The notes under the pieces: model-generated
Database searches by the model: none
What the model was told of the DNA's origin: nothing
The model's input: the letters and a program-made list of their open reading frames with translations, nothing else
Translations under genes and position numbers: made by a program
In this document: positions 25,010-37,900 of the stretch, one piece after another
Numbering within the stretch: the stretch's first letter is position 1
How the letters are laid out: every line of letters begins with the position of its first letter
NCBI GenBank assembly: GCA_028673005.1
Contig: CM054118.1
Span: 63,669,401-63,733,400 of the forward strand
Direction: 5' to 3'
Source: Tanypteryx hageni
Lineage: Eukaryota; Arthropoda; Insecta; Odonata; Petaluridae
Length of the DNA: 64,000 nt

Positions 25010-28000
25010 CTAAGAAAAGTAGCAGTACAGCAGAGAAGCATCACCAAATGAGAATTAGGCATTCATTAATAAAAAGATGCTACATAAAATCATCTCATCT
25101 GTTGACTGGTCATTCATCTATTCATCTCAATAATATCTTTGATTATTTTATGGGCATTTTTGTCTTTCATTTCAAAACTCCTTTCCAAAAAATACATAAC
25201 TGTCACCTCTGCATCTTCAAAATGGATCACAGATGAAATTATCAGAGTAAGTAAATATCTTCGCGATTTGTATAAAAATAACAGGCAATCCACAAGGTGA
25301 GATAAACTACAAAAAACTGCTTAAACTGAACAAGCTCAAAGTTACTGAAGCAAAAAAAGCTTACCATAGTAAAATCATAAATAATGCTAAAAATTAAAAC
25401 AAAGCTGCCTGGAATATAATTAATTCTTGCACTAATAGGCCAAGATCAAAACAATCCAATATCAAACTAGACATTAATGACAATTTATATATATGTGCAT
25501 CCTTGAACTGTTAGCAATCTATTTAATCAACATTTTAATGAAATTTCAGTAAATCCAATAGACACTAGTTCCAGTTAAACATCTGCTTCTTCCAGATCCT
25601 CTTTCTCTCTCCCCAAAAACTTCACTCTATCTTTCTGCTACCTACCAATGAAAAAGAAGTTTACTCATGCCTTTTGAAATTAACTAACCATCATTCTTCT
25701 GGGCCTGGCAATATCCCTGGTCACAAACTGGACAAATGCTCACATATAATTACACCACCCCTTTTACCCATATCATTAAATTCCTCACTATGTCAAGGGA
25801 TTTTTCCCTTATCACTAAAATTAACCAAAATAATACCAATACACAAAAAAATCAGCTGAAAACCCTAGCAACTACAGACCCATAGCCTTAACATCAGCTT
25901 TTTCAAAAAAATTTGAAAGAATAATGCTTTCTTGAATTACCACCTATCTCAATAAATTTCAAATAATATCTATTACAAGACATCTATCAATCCATCGAAT
26001 AAATCTCTTACCCTGGGATTATTTTATGATTTATCCAAGGCCTTCAACTCTGAATACCACTCTACACTCGAATATAAACTTAAACAGTTGGGCATTAATG
26101 GTATTGCCCTCAACTGGATTGTCATTTGTCAAACATCCCAAACAATTTGTTGAATTAAATCACTGAAATTATTATTATTATAAGTAAGTATAAATCTAAA
26201 TCACTACTTCTAGCTGTGGTGTACCTCAAGGATCTATGCTTGGTCCACTTCTCTTTATCCTTTACACCAGCAGTTTCCAAACTTTTCGCATACCACTGAG
26301 AACGTGGCAAAATTTTTTCATACCACACAGTAAATATGAACTTAAAAAAATTTCTTTAGCTAGCGAAAGAGGATTTTTCAAAATAATATAAAATAGGCAG
26401 ATAAAATAGGTAGTACCGAAAAATTATTTATTCTCATATTTATCATGCTTAAAATTTAAAAAAATCAGTCAATGTGATTGATGAGCTTGGATAAATGTAG
26501 ATAGCATTTTAATATTTGGTGCAATGTTAGTTAACTTCCAGCGAAGGTCCGATTCAAGGTTCATTCTTGTTCGATTTTGGTTTTTAATTACTAACATAGT
26601 AGAAAACCCCTTTCAGATAGGTAAGTCGTGCAGAATGGGATTAGAATTTTCAATACTATGTCAGACAGAGTGGGATATTTAGCTCATCTCCTAAACCAAA
26701 ATTCTTCGAGTTTGTAGATGCTAAATCCAAATTGTAGTCCTCTATCACAAGCCAAATCAATCAGCTGGTCTTTTTCCCTCACGTTCATATTTTCAGGAAT
26801 GGAATTAATTGAAACAAACGAGTTTCTCACCTAATTCAGTTCAAAATAATGTTGTTTTAAAATAGCAATGTGAAAATGCAAACAGATGAGTAACGATACA
26901 TCGGCAATTGACTGTGAGCCATGAGTGACACAGCGGACGCGTCCAGACGGTGCGGGCAATAATGTCCCTCTCTGTGGTCACTCGTTGTGCATTTCCATGG
27001 GTGAATGCTGACACTAAACTCGTGTACCACTGGCAGAATTTTCGCGTACCACTGGTGATACACATACCATAGTTTGGGAATCGCTGCTCTACACCAATGA
27101 TATGTCTACCTATATTAGCAATGGAAAATTGGTAAATTTTGCTAGATACAAATCATGTTATTACTGTATCTTGCATTAAGACCCTTGAAATAAAAGCTAA
27201 TGAAGCCATAGCACAAATGGCCAATGCACAATAAACTTTTATTAAACCAACAAAAAACATCTTACATATCATTCCATACTTATTTTAAAAAAGTCGTATA
27301 TCCATCACTTGAACTTACCAATCTCCTACTCACAAACTACAGTGAAATAAAATTCTTAGGTATTAATATAACTGAAACTCTTGACTGGTCAAAACATATT
27401 CAATATTTATCCAATAAATTACACAAGTACATTTATATGCTTAACTGTGTGGAAGTGACAAAGTTTTTTTCATTTCATCTCGGTGACTACAAATTTACTG
27501 AGTATTTTTACTCCCAAATTAGATATGGCATAATTTTTTGGGCGAGATCCTGCCATATGGACCACATCTTCAGACTACAGAAAAGAGCTATTTGAGCAAT
27601 TGCCGGTGTAAATAATCTATCCCCATGCAAACCATACTTCCAAAACTCACAGTATTCTCCCTCTCCCATGCATACTGGTTCTCAAAGCAGCAATATTTCC
27701 AAAAACCCATTCTCATCTTTTCAGTCTTAATAGACAAGAACACTGCTACTCTACTCACCATAATCTAAACATACACAATGTAAGATATAATCTAAAAATA
27801 TCTGAAAAAAGTCCATATCATACAGTAACCCTATTATATACTACCTACTGACATAAAATCCATAAATAATATAAATCAGTTTAAAACCAGTTAAAAAGTA
27901 TTTACTGAGCAATTTATATTATTCAGTGGCTGAATACCTTAATGGAAAATAATTGTATTTGTAACTTGTTTCTTAATTTATTGTATCTGTGATTTTATGT

Positions 28001-28062
28001 ATGTATTCTCTCTGACATGTCCTATGTCTTTACTAGACATCCTGTACCGATAAATAATAATA
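25010..28062 (+). pseudogene. Jockey/CR1-like non-LTR retrotransposon, decayed, with nested hAT
   Basis: The plus strand carries degraded fragments of a LINE reverse transcriptase in order: KWITDEI and a Lys-rich linker (about 25,220-25,400); HSSGPGNIPG (about 25,690); LKLTKIIPIHKK; NPSNYRPIALTSAF (about 25,861-25,905); and CGVPQGSMLGPLLF (about 26,217-26,258). An 819-bp hAT element interrupts it there. Beyond the insertion come YTNDM and then FARYK where the catalytic F/YADD box is expected, so the active site is lost. A 123-codon frame (27,224-27,595) holds KFLGINITETLDW and QIRYGIIFWARS with LQKRAI, the usual C-terminal part. The 3' end at about 28,000-28,062 closes with AATAATAATA. Stops and frameshifts are numerous. 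The 5' limit is uncertain. Confidence 0.82.
26268..27086. mobile_element. hAT element nested in the LINE
   Basis: This 819-bp insertion has inverted ends of type CAGCAGTTTCCAAACTTT and CAGCGATTCCCAAACTAT, and 8-bp target-site duplications CTTTACAC (26,260-26,267) and CTCTACAC (27,087-27,094), differing at one base. It interrupts the LINE reading frame between the LGPLLFILY and NDM segments. A 74-codon minus-strand frame inside it has no recognised domain. Confidence 0.87.
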
Positions 28063-28538
28063 GGCACCTTTCTTAGTCAATTTGTATATTTTTGGGGTTA
28101 TAAGCTCAAAAAATCTTGGGGACCCAAGCAACCACTTGAGCTGCTTAATCCCATAGATATCCCTGGCATTAAGCCAAGGGATTCAGCAAATTAACAATAG
28201 TGGCAGAGGTAATGGAGTAGTACAATGCCTAATGCTAGGCAATATTCATCGTCTCTCTGCAAAAACCTGAATGAAGATATCTTTCTTTATACATCTCTAT
28301 GATCACTTCCCTCTCACTCAAAATTCCACTCATCTGACATCAAACTTTTTTCCTTCATATCTCGCAAATGCAAAGAATATCACATTTCCTGCCATATTTT
28401 CCGTTATAAAAACACGCCGCCTTACTTGCCCATGAATTATGATTTACTGTATATTTTACTGCAGTGGCAATAAGGATCCTTGAAAGAATGCGCACTCATA
28501 CCCAGATTTAAAGAAGTAGTCAAATATTTTGAGCAGCA
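28063..28538. other. Unassigned DNA between LINE and palindrome-array element
   Basis: AT-rich sequence with no supported gene or element. Confidence 0.4.
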
Positions 28539-28543
28539 CATTG

Positions 28544-29467
28544 GGTCGAGTGAATAAAAACTAAGCAAATGCTTAAAGCATTAAGCAAAAGCATAAGCAT
28601 TTGCTAAAAGCATAAGCAAATGCTAAAAGCATTTGCTTCATATTGAGTGAATAAAAGTTTGCTTTTGCTTAAAAACATTTGCTACTCAGTTTTAAGCAAA
28701 TGCTTAAATTTTACGGAAGAAAGCTCTTTGCAACTCTTCCTTCACTTGTTTTTGTTTACATTTAAAGTTTTACATAGTTGAATTTCAAACTAAAAACATA
28801 AATATATTGGGTAATATTTTTTAAAAAGTTAATTAATAATTTTTAAAAACTATTTCTTTTATAACTGAATTCGATAATATCACAAATCATGGGTGTATTT
28901 TTATTAAATTAGTTATAGTAATTTTATCCAGTCATTTGCCTTTATAGTGATTTTGGACGCCACAAATATTTCTATCTTACATCACTTAAGTACCTTAAAA
29001 ATATTTCTATCTTCTGTTTGGAAGACAGTACCCCGCCACGTCTCTCTTGATATTCTCCGAGTAACAGATTTGAAATATAGGTACTTAACATTTTCTTCAG
29101 AGAAACGATATAAATTTTTATAACGTTGAAACTTTTCTCGTATTTTTTAACCTTTCGCGTCACCATAAATTACCATATTTATATTTAGGATCAATTATCA
29201 TGAAAATAGAGTACTTGGAAATATTTTAGCAAGCCCTTAATCTCACTTAAAAAAGTTTAAGCATATGCTTAAAGCATTAAGCAAAAGCTCGGTTTTATTC
29301 ACACAATTTTAAGCAAATGCTTAAGAAAATTCCTAAAAATAAGCAAATGCTTATTCTTTCTAGCAAAAGCAAATGCTATTTTTTTATTCACCCCAAATTA
29401 AGCATTTGCTCAAAAAGTGAGGGAAATCTTAAGCATAAGCATTTGCTTATTTTTTATTCACTCGGCC
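28544..29467. mobile_element. Terminal-inverted-repeat element with AAGCAAATGCTT palindrome arrays
   Basis: The 924-bp element has inverted termini GGYCGAGTGAATAAAAA at both ends and is flanked by a 5-bp direct repeat CATTG (28,539-28,543 and 29,468-29,472). An alternative reading is GGGYCG ends with a 3-bp ATT duplication. Each terminus leads into a subterminal array (about 28,562-28,711 and 29,254-29,455) of many copies of the palindrome AAGCAAATGCTT and halves such as AAGCATTTGCT or TAAGCA. The 510-bp centre is AT-rich with no transposase signature. Its right arm is also present at 22,238-22,454 as part of the duplication. I cannot assign a superfamily. Confidence 0.75.
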
Positions 29468-30299
29468 CATTGTCTTTAAGGACTGACATCATAGAATAAT
29501 GATTTTAATTAGAGGTCATAAATGAAGAGTTTAAAGTAAAACGTCAATGGGGACTGAATATTGTTTAACATTTAAAGTCCCAATATTTAATTTCCAAGCA
29601 GCTCTTTACCAACTAAATTTGAAAAAGCGGCCATATTAGTTCTCAAATGCATGAATACACAGGAAAATAAAGGTTAGTATTATAAATGTTCCTCAGTAGA
29701 GTTTTGATTCCATTTATCACTTTAAAAAATGCGAGGAAATGTTAACGGCCTTAGGCATTTTGAATGATAAGAAATAAATTTCATTTGAATTGGTCGAGGG
29801 GAAACTTACGTACTTCAGAAATCAATTTAAGACAATAATAGGGTATTTTCGAGGGCAGTTTGCTCAAAACGATAGTGCTGGGGTTAATCATCCTATAAAC
29901 CGTAATGATTAAGGCGGACAAAATAGAAAATTTGTCAAAGGAAACTACTACATGAAATTAGTCAGATATACAGCTAAACTAAGATAAAATAGTTTAGATT
30001 ATTAAAAACGATCAACTATATATGGATATAAAAAGATGTCACAATTATAGAATTTACCGATTTAAAAAAAGATATTTTGACACATGAAACATTTCATTGA
30101 ATACTTAACTAATACCGATATGTATAGATAAAAACTAATAACAAATTTCAAACGCTGAAATTTTTGTTCCAATTTTCTGGAAAACATGTTAACATTATAA
30201 TTAGGGAGTATATTTCTACACACACAATACTTTTCCGCCGAATCCTTATTTATTAACTCCGCATTTGCAATCACTAAATATTAGTCGAGTACGGAATAT

Positions 30300-30686
30300 C
30301 TGTGCTTCAATAAGTTAAAAAAATTCGAATCTCATAATGTATCAGATGAATCGAGAAAAAGAAATGTATGAAAACAGCTGCTTTGATACCTATAAATAAA
30401 CAAATTCGAAAAAATTATCCTTGATATAGCACGTAAATGAAATCATTAATTTAAAACTCATTGTGTATTTATCTATCCTCAAAATAGGCGAATAAATTTA
30501 ATTATTGCCATCTTTAGAATTGTAAGCCATTAACCTCCTATGACAACAGAGCAACAGAAGAAATTGTTGATGAATAAAAAAAGACTAACGATAATTTCCT
30601 GATCGACCTCGATTATCGTGATGAAGAGTGGCACGTGGAATAACACCAATAAACATTGCAGAACGAAATGTAAATGTTTTGTGAAG
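30300..30686 (+). promoter_or_regulatory. Presumed promoter and non-coding exon 1 of the ZCCHC7-like gene
   Basis: A consensus donor (GAAG followed by gtatgt at 30,687) and an acceptor (tttcag at 30,822-30,827) define a 141-bp intron just upstream of the start codon, so a non-coding exon 1 should end at 30,686. The start site is not obvious; no TATA box stands out. The same block exists at 23,287-23,673. Confidence 0.5.
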
Positions 30687-30831
30687 GTATGTATTTCATA
30701 ATAATGCTTTTACGGTTACTTTTGTTTGTGTAACATACATCTAAGATCTAAAATTCGAAAGAGAAACGGTTGTTATTATTGCCAGTCGTCATTGACTAAC
30801 ATTTTAAAATGGCTTTATTAATTTCAGACCA

Positions 30832-31939
30832 ATGGAGGCCTGGGAAGAAGTTAGTGATCCTGGAAGTTGTCGATCGTCTGTGATAAGTGACTTAGATGAA
30901 TTGGAAGCTAATTTATATAGTTATTTACACCATGAAAGGAATGATATTTTTGAAGATGACCAATGGAATGATTGTTATGTTCTACCTATGGAAAGGGAAG
31001 TTCAAGAACCCTTGGAAAATTTTAGGAGCGTAATCCATTACAATTTATCTGTCGAGAAAGAAGTGGAATTTCCAGAAGAGGCTACAGAGGGCAACAATCA
31101 TTCTCTTGAAGCTCAAAAAGAAGACATTAATGACCATAACAAGGCAAATAAAGATAGCAGGCAACCATGTAAACAAGATGAAACGGTTGAATTTTCCAAT
31201 TCATTCAATGTGGGCGAAGAAAAAGAAAGCCCATCTTATCTTACTGTTGAAACAGATGCTATTGAATTCCATAAAAAGTCAAACTTGCATCATTCGAAAG
31301 ATTGTGAACAATATAGTTCTAATGAAATTTATGATTTAAGATATAATGTGGACAAAGACAAACAAAGCTCATCTCACCTTACTGAAGGTGTTGTTCCTTC
31401 TTCCCCGGCTATGTATACGTCAAAGACTGTCCCAGACTCAAAATATACGCAAGGTATCAAGAGTAATTCTCCCCCAGTGATTGATGTTCTCAGTTCATCT
31501 GATGAGGATGCAAATGAAGATGTAATAGTTATTGACCCACCGCCAAAATTAACATCTGTTGAGGAGATAGTAGTCGAAGATTCTGATACTGATATAAGAA
31601 TCGAAATGGAGAATGTAAAAAAACCGAAGAAATGTAAGAAGAAGAAAGATCGTGTAATTACAGCCGATTTAGAATTGAGAAATCGTGTAGTTTCAAGGGA
31701 TTACACGAGAATGAAATTGAATACTGTGAAGTCCCCATTATTCGAAAAGAATTTTCCTTCAACCAATTCTATTGAATCTATGATGTCATATCTACAGGAG
31801 GATACATTAACATCGGAAAATCTGGCGGAATATCGGGCTTCTTTGTGTAAAAATTGGACGCCACAAATGATCCATTTCTATGAAGATTCATGGGGGGGTG
31901 AATGCTTGAGCATTAGTGAAATTCAGAGATCCATGTCAG
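30832..31939 (+). CDS. ZCCHC7-like coding exon 2 (first coding exon)
   Basis: The acceptor lies at 30,827, with the ATG four bases into the exon; the donor is TCAG followed by gtgatt at 31,940. It encodes residues 1-369: an acidic, Ser-rich, presumably disordered region. Around residues 220-260 it has VIDVLSSSDED, EDVIVIDPP and EEIVVEDSDTD, each a hydrophobic core next to Ser/Asp, the shape of SUMO-interacting motifs. Basic KKPKKCKKKKDR follows, then a conserved-looking segment near SENLAEYRASLCKNWTPQM, which resembles the region before the knuckles in other family members. Confidence 0.88.
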
Positions 31940-34900
31940 GTGATTACATTTTCCTTTTTATTATGTGTGTATATGTTTACACTTAACATGGGTTTAATTC
32001 TATATCAATATATTTGTTGTAAAAGTATGCTGCTGTGTTTCTACATTTAATGGTGCTGATTCCACTTACATTTCATCTATATATGCTAAAGTTTGTGTCA
32101 TTTCTCAGATTGAAAGTATTATTTCCATTATTTGCTTTTATATCTGCAGAGATTTTAATCTGTCTACACTCTTCTGGCATTCTCAAGCAGCATGATATTT
32201 GTTCTCAAAATTTCACTAGCGATTAATGTTTAAGAATTTAAAAATTATAATTTTCGTTTGCATTTATTTCTTCCTTTTATCTATGGTAAAAGTGAGAATT
32301 AGCTTCCAGAAAACTTAAAAGCTTTAGCAAAGTAATTGAAATGATTTCTCAGATTAAGTGGACCAATATAATATTATTTTGTGATAGTGATTATTTATCT
32401 ATTTTATGGTAATACTTGTGTTCATTCCTGATTTAAGGGAAACCTGATCTAAACTTCATTTTGATTTTAATTTCTTTTTATTAGACCGTGGATGGGACTT
32501 GGATGTTTCCGATGAATTTTATGCTTTGCCTGGAAGTGCTCGAGACCGGCGTTATTTTGGCAATAAGCCAAAGGGTTGGTGCCACCGCTGCTGTCAGAAG
32601 GGTCACTTTGCTTATGAATGCACTGAGAAAATTCGACCACCCTGTTGCCACAGGTGTGGTTCGTCTAACCATCATGAGTCACGCTGCCAAAACAAAGTCT
32701 GCCTCACAGTGAGTGCTTTTATTCGATATTATACCTATGAGTGCATTGATTACCTGAATTTTTAAATTCCCAAAAAGGAAACTAATTCATAAATGTCTGT
32801 GCCAGATGTTATAATGATGGCAACATTTTTGTTTTAACTTTTTGTTAGTTGTTAATGACAGGATAAATTTTCTTTTCTTTGCTTCCTTCTTGAACTCGTG
32901 TTTTTAATTGGATAAGAAATACACTAGAAACAGCTTTAAGTTTACCAAATGTAGAAACGTTCTTTTAGGTTAATGTTTTGTGCAATTTAATTTTCTATTG
33001 AAAGGGTGGATAGTCCAACAAGGCCAGATGATTTTTTCAGGAATTTCAAACTAAGGAAAGATGACAATTAGCTTTAGGGGATTCCCTAACCTCCTCGGCC
33101 ACCTAGGTTAATTAGTTTTCAGATGATTTCCTATACATGTTCACTTTGTTCTTTCCTTAGTTTGAAATTCCTGTATTATGTAGATATGACGTTTTAGTTC
33201 CATTTCTCGCTGCTTTCCCGTTATTGATGGCACTAGCATCCATGGGTCCATTTAATGTTTGGTACAAATTTGATGGATCTAGAATCAGCTGCTGATGATT
33301 AATGAATGCCTTTTTTCCAGTCCCTTAGTTTCATTTCTATCCTCATAAGAAAAGCATGTTATCGGTGCTGAGTATTATAAATTTGCATTTTCAAATTAGT
33401 TGAAATTAAGATAGGAGCTCGGGACATGAACAGTTCAATAGCTGAAAGACAGGTTTATGTTTTTTGAATTCAAAATTCAAATCTGTTGAATGAGAGTGAA
33501 CAATTATTTTCAATCCAAAAAAAGAGGGGAAAATTTCCAATTTTTAACAGTGGGAAATAAAACTGCCATAGCAAGGAATCCACTGCTTTTAAGTGAGTAA
33601 CGTATTATTACTTAGCATTGATATAATGCTTTTAAAGGGAATTTATAGACCATATTATGAGGCTGTTGATCACAACCAAAGATGTAATCTTTTGACTACA
33701 TCATAACCCTAAAAAAAGAAAAAATCACCTTATGTAATTTGATCTGCAATTCTTCACTCATTTGTTTCTGATTCTATACATGTTTTCATTCTAATTCATC
33801 TGATTCGAATTCTCTCTTTTGAAAAATTAATTTTGTTCTTCAAAGCATAGAACTGTTCAAATAGCAAGTTCCTACCATGCTTCTAAGTAATTTTAAAATG
33901 CAAACGGTTAATATGCTACACTCAAACCCATGTTACTTAAATGGAGAAAATGAATGCTCCTGGAATAGAAACCATGATCTTTTGATAGACGATGATATGA
34001 TTAAAAGGTAAATTCCAATGTATTGCAAAAAAGTCATCGAAATTATGCTTCCAGTTCTCAAGATATTTGGCATCAGAGGCGCTTGTATTTTAATTACCAG
34101 TCAAAATATTCGGACATTAAGGAATTACGAACAATTGAAAAATTATATAAGGCTTATTATTATGGCATTTTATATTGCCATATTTTCTTTCTCTTTAACC
34201 ATTCTCTGAGGCTGGCTTTATGATGATAGCTCTTCATATTTATCACTAAAGTCATGTTATTATGAAAGTTTAGATGAGAGGTTCTCAACGTGGTGCCAGG
34301 AGGCACCTTGGTGCTCGTGGAGGTATTTCTAGGTGCCCGTCGAGACATTTCCAGTTACCCACTGCTCTAACAGCGTGGAATTGCCAAAGAGACATTATTG
34401 AAATAAATTTCAATATGCATTTTCCACTGGATTAAAACAAAGTTAATTAAATTTAAATTATAGGAGTAGCAAACTACATATATTTACCAAGCCTGTTATT
34501 TGGTCTAAAAACGCAACATTACATTAGCTTCTTTTAAAATTGCTCATTTATTAGTATCGAAGAAAGAAGCTTGAATATGGCCATCTTATTAAGGAAGCAA
34601 TAATTGTAAGTGGTGAGAAACGTTTTGTTGAATTATTCAAATAAAGAATAATATATATCAGCAATAAAATATTTTCAACTTTCAAACGACACAATTACTG
34701 AAAGAGACTGCCATTTTGCAATATATGAAAGTTAAACTGCAGACTACATAATTTAAAAAATGTGACTGGTGTTCCCTTCAACTTGATGAAAGCACAGTCG
34801 GACTCAATCGGTTTCATGTTTGTCACCAGCCAAAACTATCCTAAAAATCATAGGGTCCCAAATCTTCTCACGGCTTAAAAATTTTGCGCGCGGATGGACA

Positions 34901-37900
34901 GACATTGTGAAAATGTGAGCTAATTAAAAAAAAGATCTAAAAAGGCTGTTAGGTACAATTAACACCAGTTTGTTTTGCTTTTCTCAGCATTAAATTAAAA
35001 ATATTCAATTTTTGTGTGTTTATATGGTTTAGATAATGGACAAATGTTTCATTGTCGTCTCATTGCCTTTGTTCATCTCTTTCCTTATTATTATTTCTAA
35101 TGACTTTCCACAGTTTTAGTGTACGCTTTCCTTGGCAGTATTTCTTTCATATTCTTATCTAGAGTTTTTATTTTATTTATATATTCTCTTCTACGTTCGT
35201 AATTTCATTTCTATGTATTTTCTTTTCTTTACTCTTGAGAACTTTAAATTGATTTATTATTCACAATTTCACAGTGCGGGCAGAACACTAATGTCCTGAT
35301 CACTGCTTGCAAACCTTGCCGCTTGTTGAAGGAAGGTGGGAATAGGTGCACTCTCTGCAATCAGCGTGGACATCGACCAAATACCTGCCCTGACATCTGG
35401 AGGAGGTTTCATGCAACAGTAAGCAATATTTTACTTCCACTCATGGTTAATTAGGCTGTGTCAGTAGGAATAAATTTCCAGCATACATCACTAACATTTA
35501 CATTTCCTACTCTGACTTTATACCTTATTTAGGTATAAAGTCAGAGTAGGAAACAAACTCTTTAAAAGTTTTCAATTAAACACCAGGAACAATTACTCAC
35601 AATTGTGTGTTTAGCTAGGAATTTTATACATATTCTGGAACATTTTACAGAAATTAATTACTGTATTTAACTGAATCCAAGACGAGGTGTCATGGAACCT
35701 TAGGAAGCATGGTTACGCATTTTATCATTTTTTAACAAATGAAACGATAAAATAATTGTATTATTGCAAACTTACGATCTGGAATTCAATTAATAAGTCA
35801 ATTTAAAAAATACATATATAATTTTTTTAGACAAAAAATTGTAACAAACCATTTCAATTAATGAATGAACTAGTTTACCTATACTGAATAGGTGTGTTCA
35901 AAATATACACCAAATACAGTCAATGAGAAATTAGGTCATAAAATCTGTCTTATTTTCGAGATTATCTTGGATTCAGGTAAATACGGTAACTCCTGTAAGT
36001 GTAATTGGAAAAATTATCAAAAAATTTATTGATGTAATAAATATTTAATGTTAGGATAGATATATCAGATATGAAATAGCCATCATCATGGTAAAAGAAG
36101 GGGAAGATCACTTCGTAATAGAAATATGAATCTATAGGTTCTCTGAAGCAATTTTGGTATTGACTCGATAGTAGTATAAAACATATCTTGCTTGAACATC
36201 AAATACATACATTGCATCTCTAGCTAGTGTATGGCTTGGGATTTTGTGAGCTGATAGTTTAACATCACTAGTGGATGCTTCATTTTTGCATGTGTAGTAG
36301 TTAAGACAGTAATTTATATTTCGATGTGTTCAGGAACTAGGTACATTGAGTTCTGCTGAATTATACTAAAAAGAAAATGAGGTAGAAGCAAGTGAAAATG
36401 TATTTAGTTGCTGTTATACATAGTAACTAAATGGTTTATCACACCCTCTTGGCATTTGGCTATTTTTGTTTATCTTTTAGCATGTATGTTGAACATATAA
36501 CATTTTTTAACGCTTCTCAAAATTTCCTGCAGGGTATTTCCTATTAAAATTACTTTACTTGTCTATTTTAGCTTGCTAAAATGCTGTTTTTGTTCCTAGA
36601 AACAAACTTCAGTATTTCAGTAAATTTAAAATGTAAATACATGTAAACATTTGGAAAACATGAGACATTTGTATGATGAATGAACTATGCCCTTTAAAAC
36701 AACCCTCATCAATGAATTTAGTAAAGATAGATGAAGTAAATGTTTATTATGTCTAAGAATTCTTTTTAGTGCACCTGAAAGCTCTCTTAATTTGAGTCAT
36801 TTTAACAAAGCTTCTATGATTTGTTCCAATATGCACATATGCAGGTTGCTTCCCCAATAAATACTCCTGCATCCATTCAAAGTCTCACCCCAGAAACACT
36901 GCCCAGTCTCTCACAGTCAAGTTCTTCATATGCTGTGGTGTTTGCAGAATCACGAGAAACAATATTACTGGCTTTTACTTATTCGTTAGTTATATCTAAA
37001 GAAAACTCTTGCCATGATCACTTCTGTTTATTAGCCTACTTTCCAAAAAAATGGAAAGTACTCTTATGAGATCGCCTCGCTGTCCGTGTGTGTATCCCAC
37101 TAACATCTTCTTCATGAATTGACCGATTTTCATGAAACTTTGTGTAAGGCTAGTACTCTCAGAGACTACCTCCGGGCCATCATTTATATTCCAAATTTAC
37201 AGGTCCTGAGTTCAATTTTCAGGTGAGTTCTTTCCCCATTTGATTTACATGGTTAATCTAAAATCCATCATGCAGTGTTTTTCTTCTACATTTAAGAATA
37301 TTTTAGAATCATGATATCAGAGTGGGATTTGTACTGTTCTAAGGGGAAAATGTGAAGATTCTTATTCTTATTGCACAATTTTGATTTTTGATCATATTTG
37401 TTTGAATTTCTCTCAAAAAATTTCGTTTTGGCATTTTGAAAGCCATTTTTTTATTTGTTGCTATGGTGGTGATTATTGTTGAACTTGCTGGAGCATAGCC
37501 AGGGGCAGATTCCAGCTGTATTTTGATTCATAGCTATCGAGGTAACAATCGACTCAGGTCGATTTATACCTATTGGAATCGTGGTGAAAAATATGAATAC
37601 TACATATTGTTGTCAGTAACCATACTGACTCGGTAAACAAAATGGCACTTCTTCTTGTGTAATTCTTACAGCATCTTTGCTGAGAGAATTTTGTTTTTTG
37701 TTTTTGTTGATCATGAATTTTTATATATTAAAATTGTATTGAAAGGAAAGTAGGCAGATTAGTTCTTTCCAGAACTACTTATTACTATATACAATTGCTG
37801 CAAGAAGTTTATGTTGGGTATTAACCCATGGTGGATTGTACATTGAAAAGACATTTTTTATACTTGCATGTTGGATTTTGTACTGTGCATGACAAAGTTT

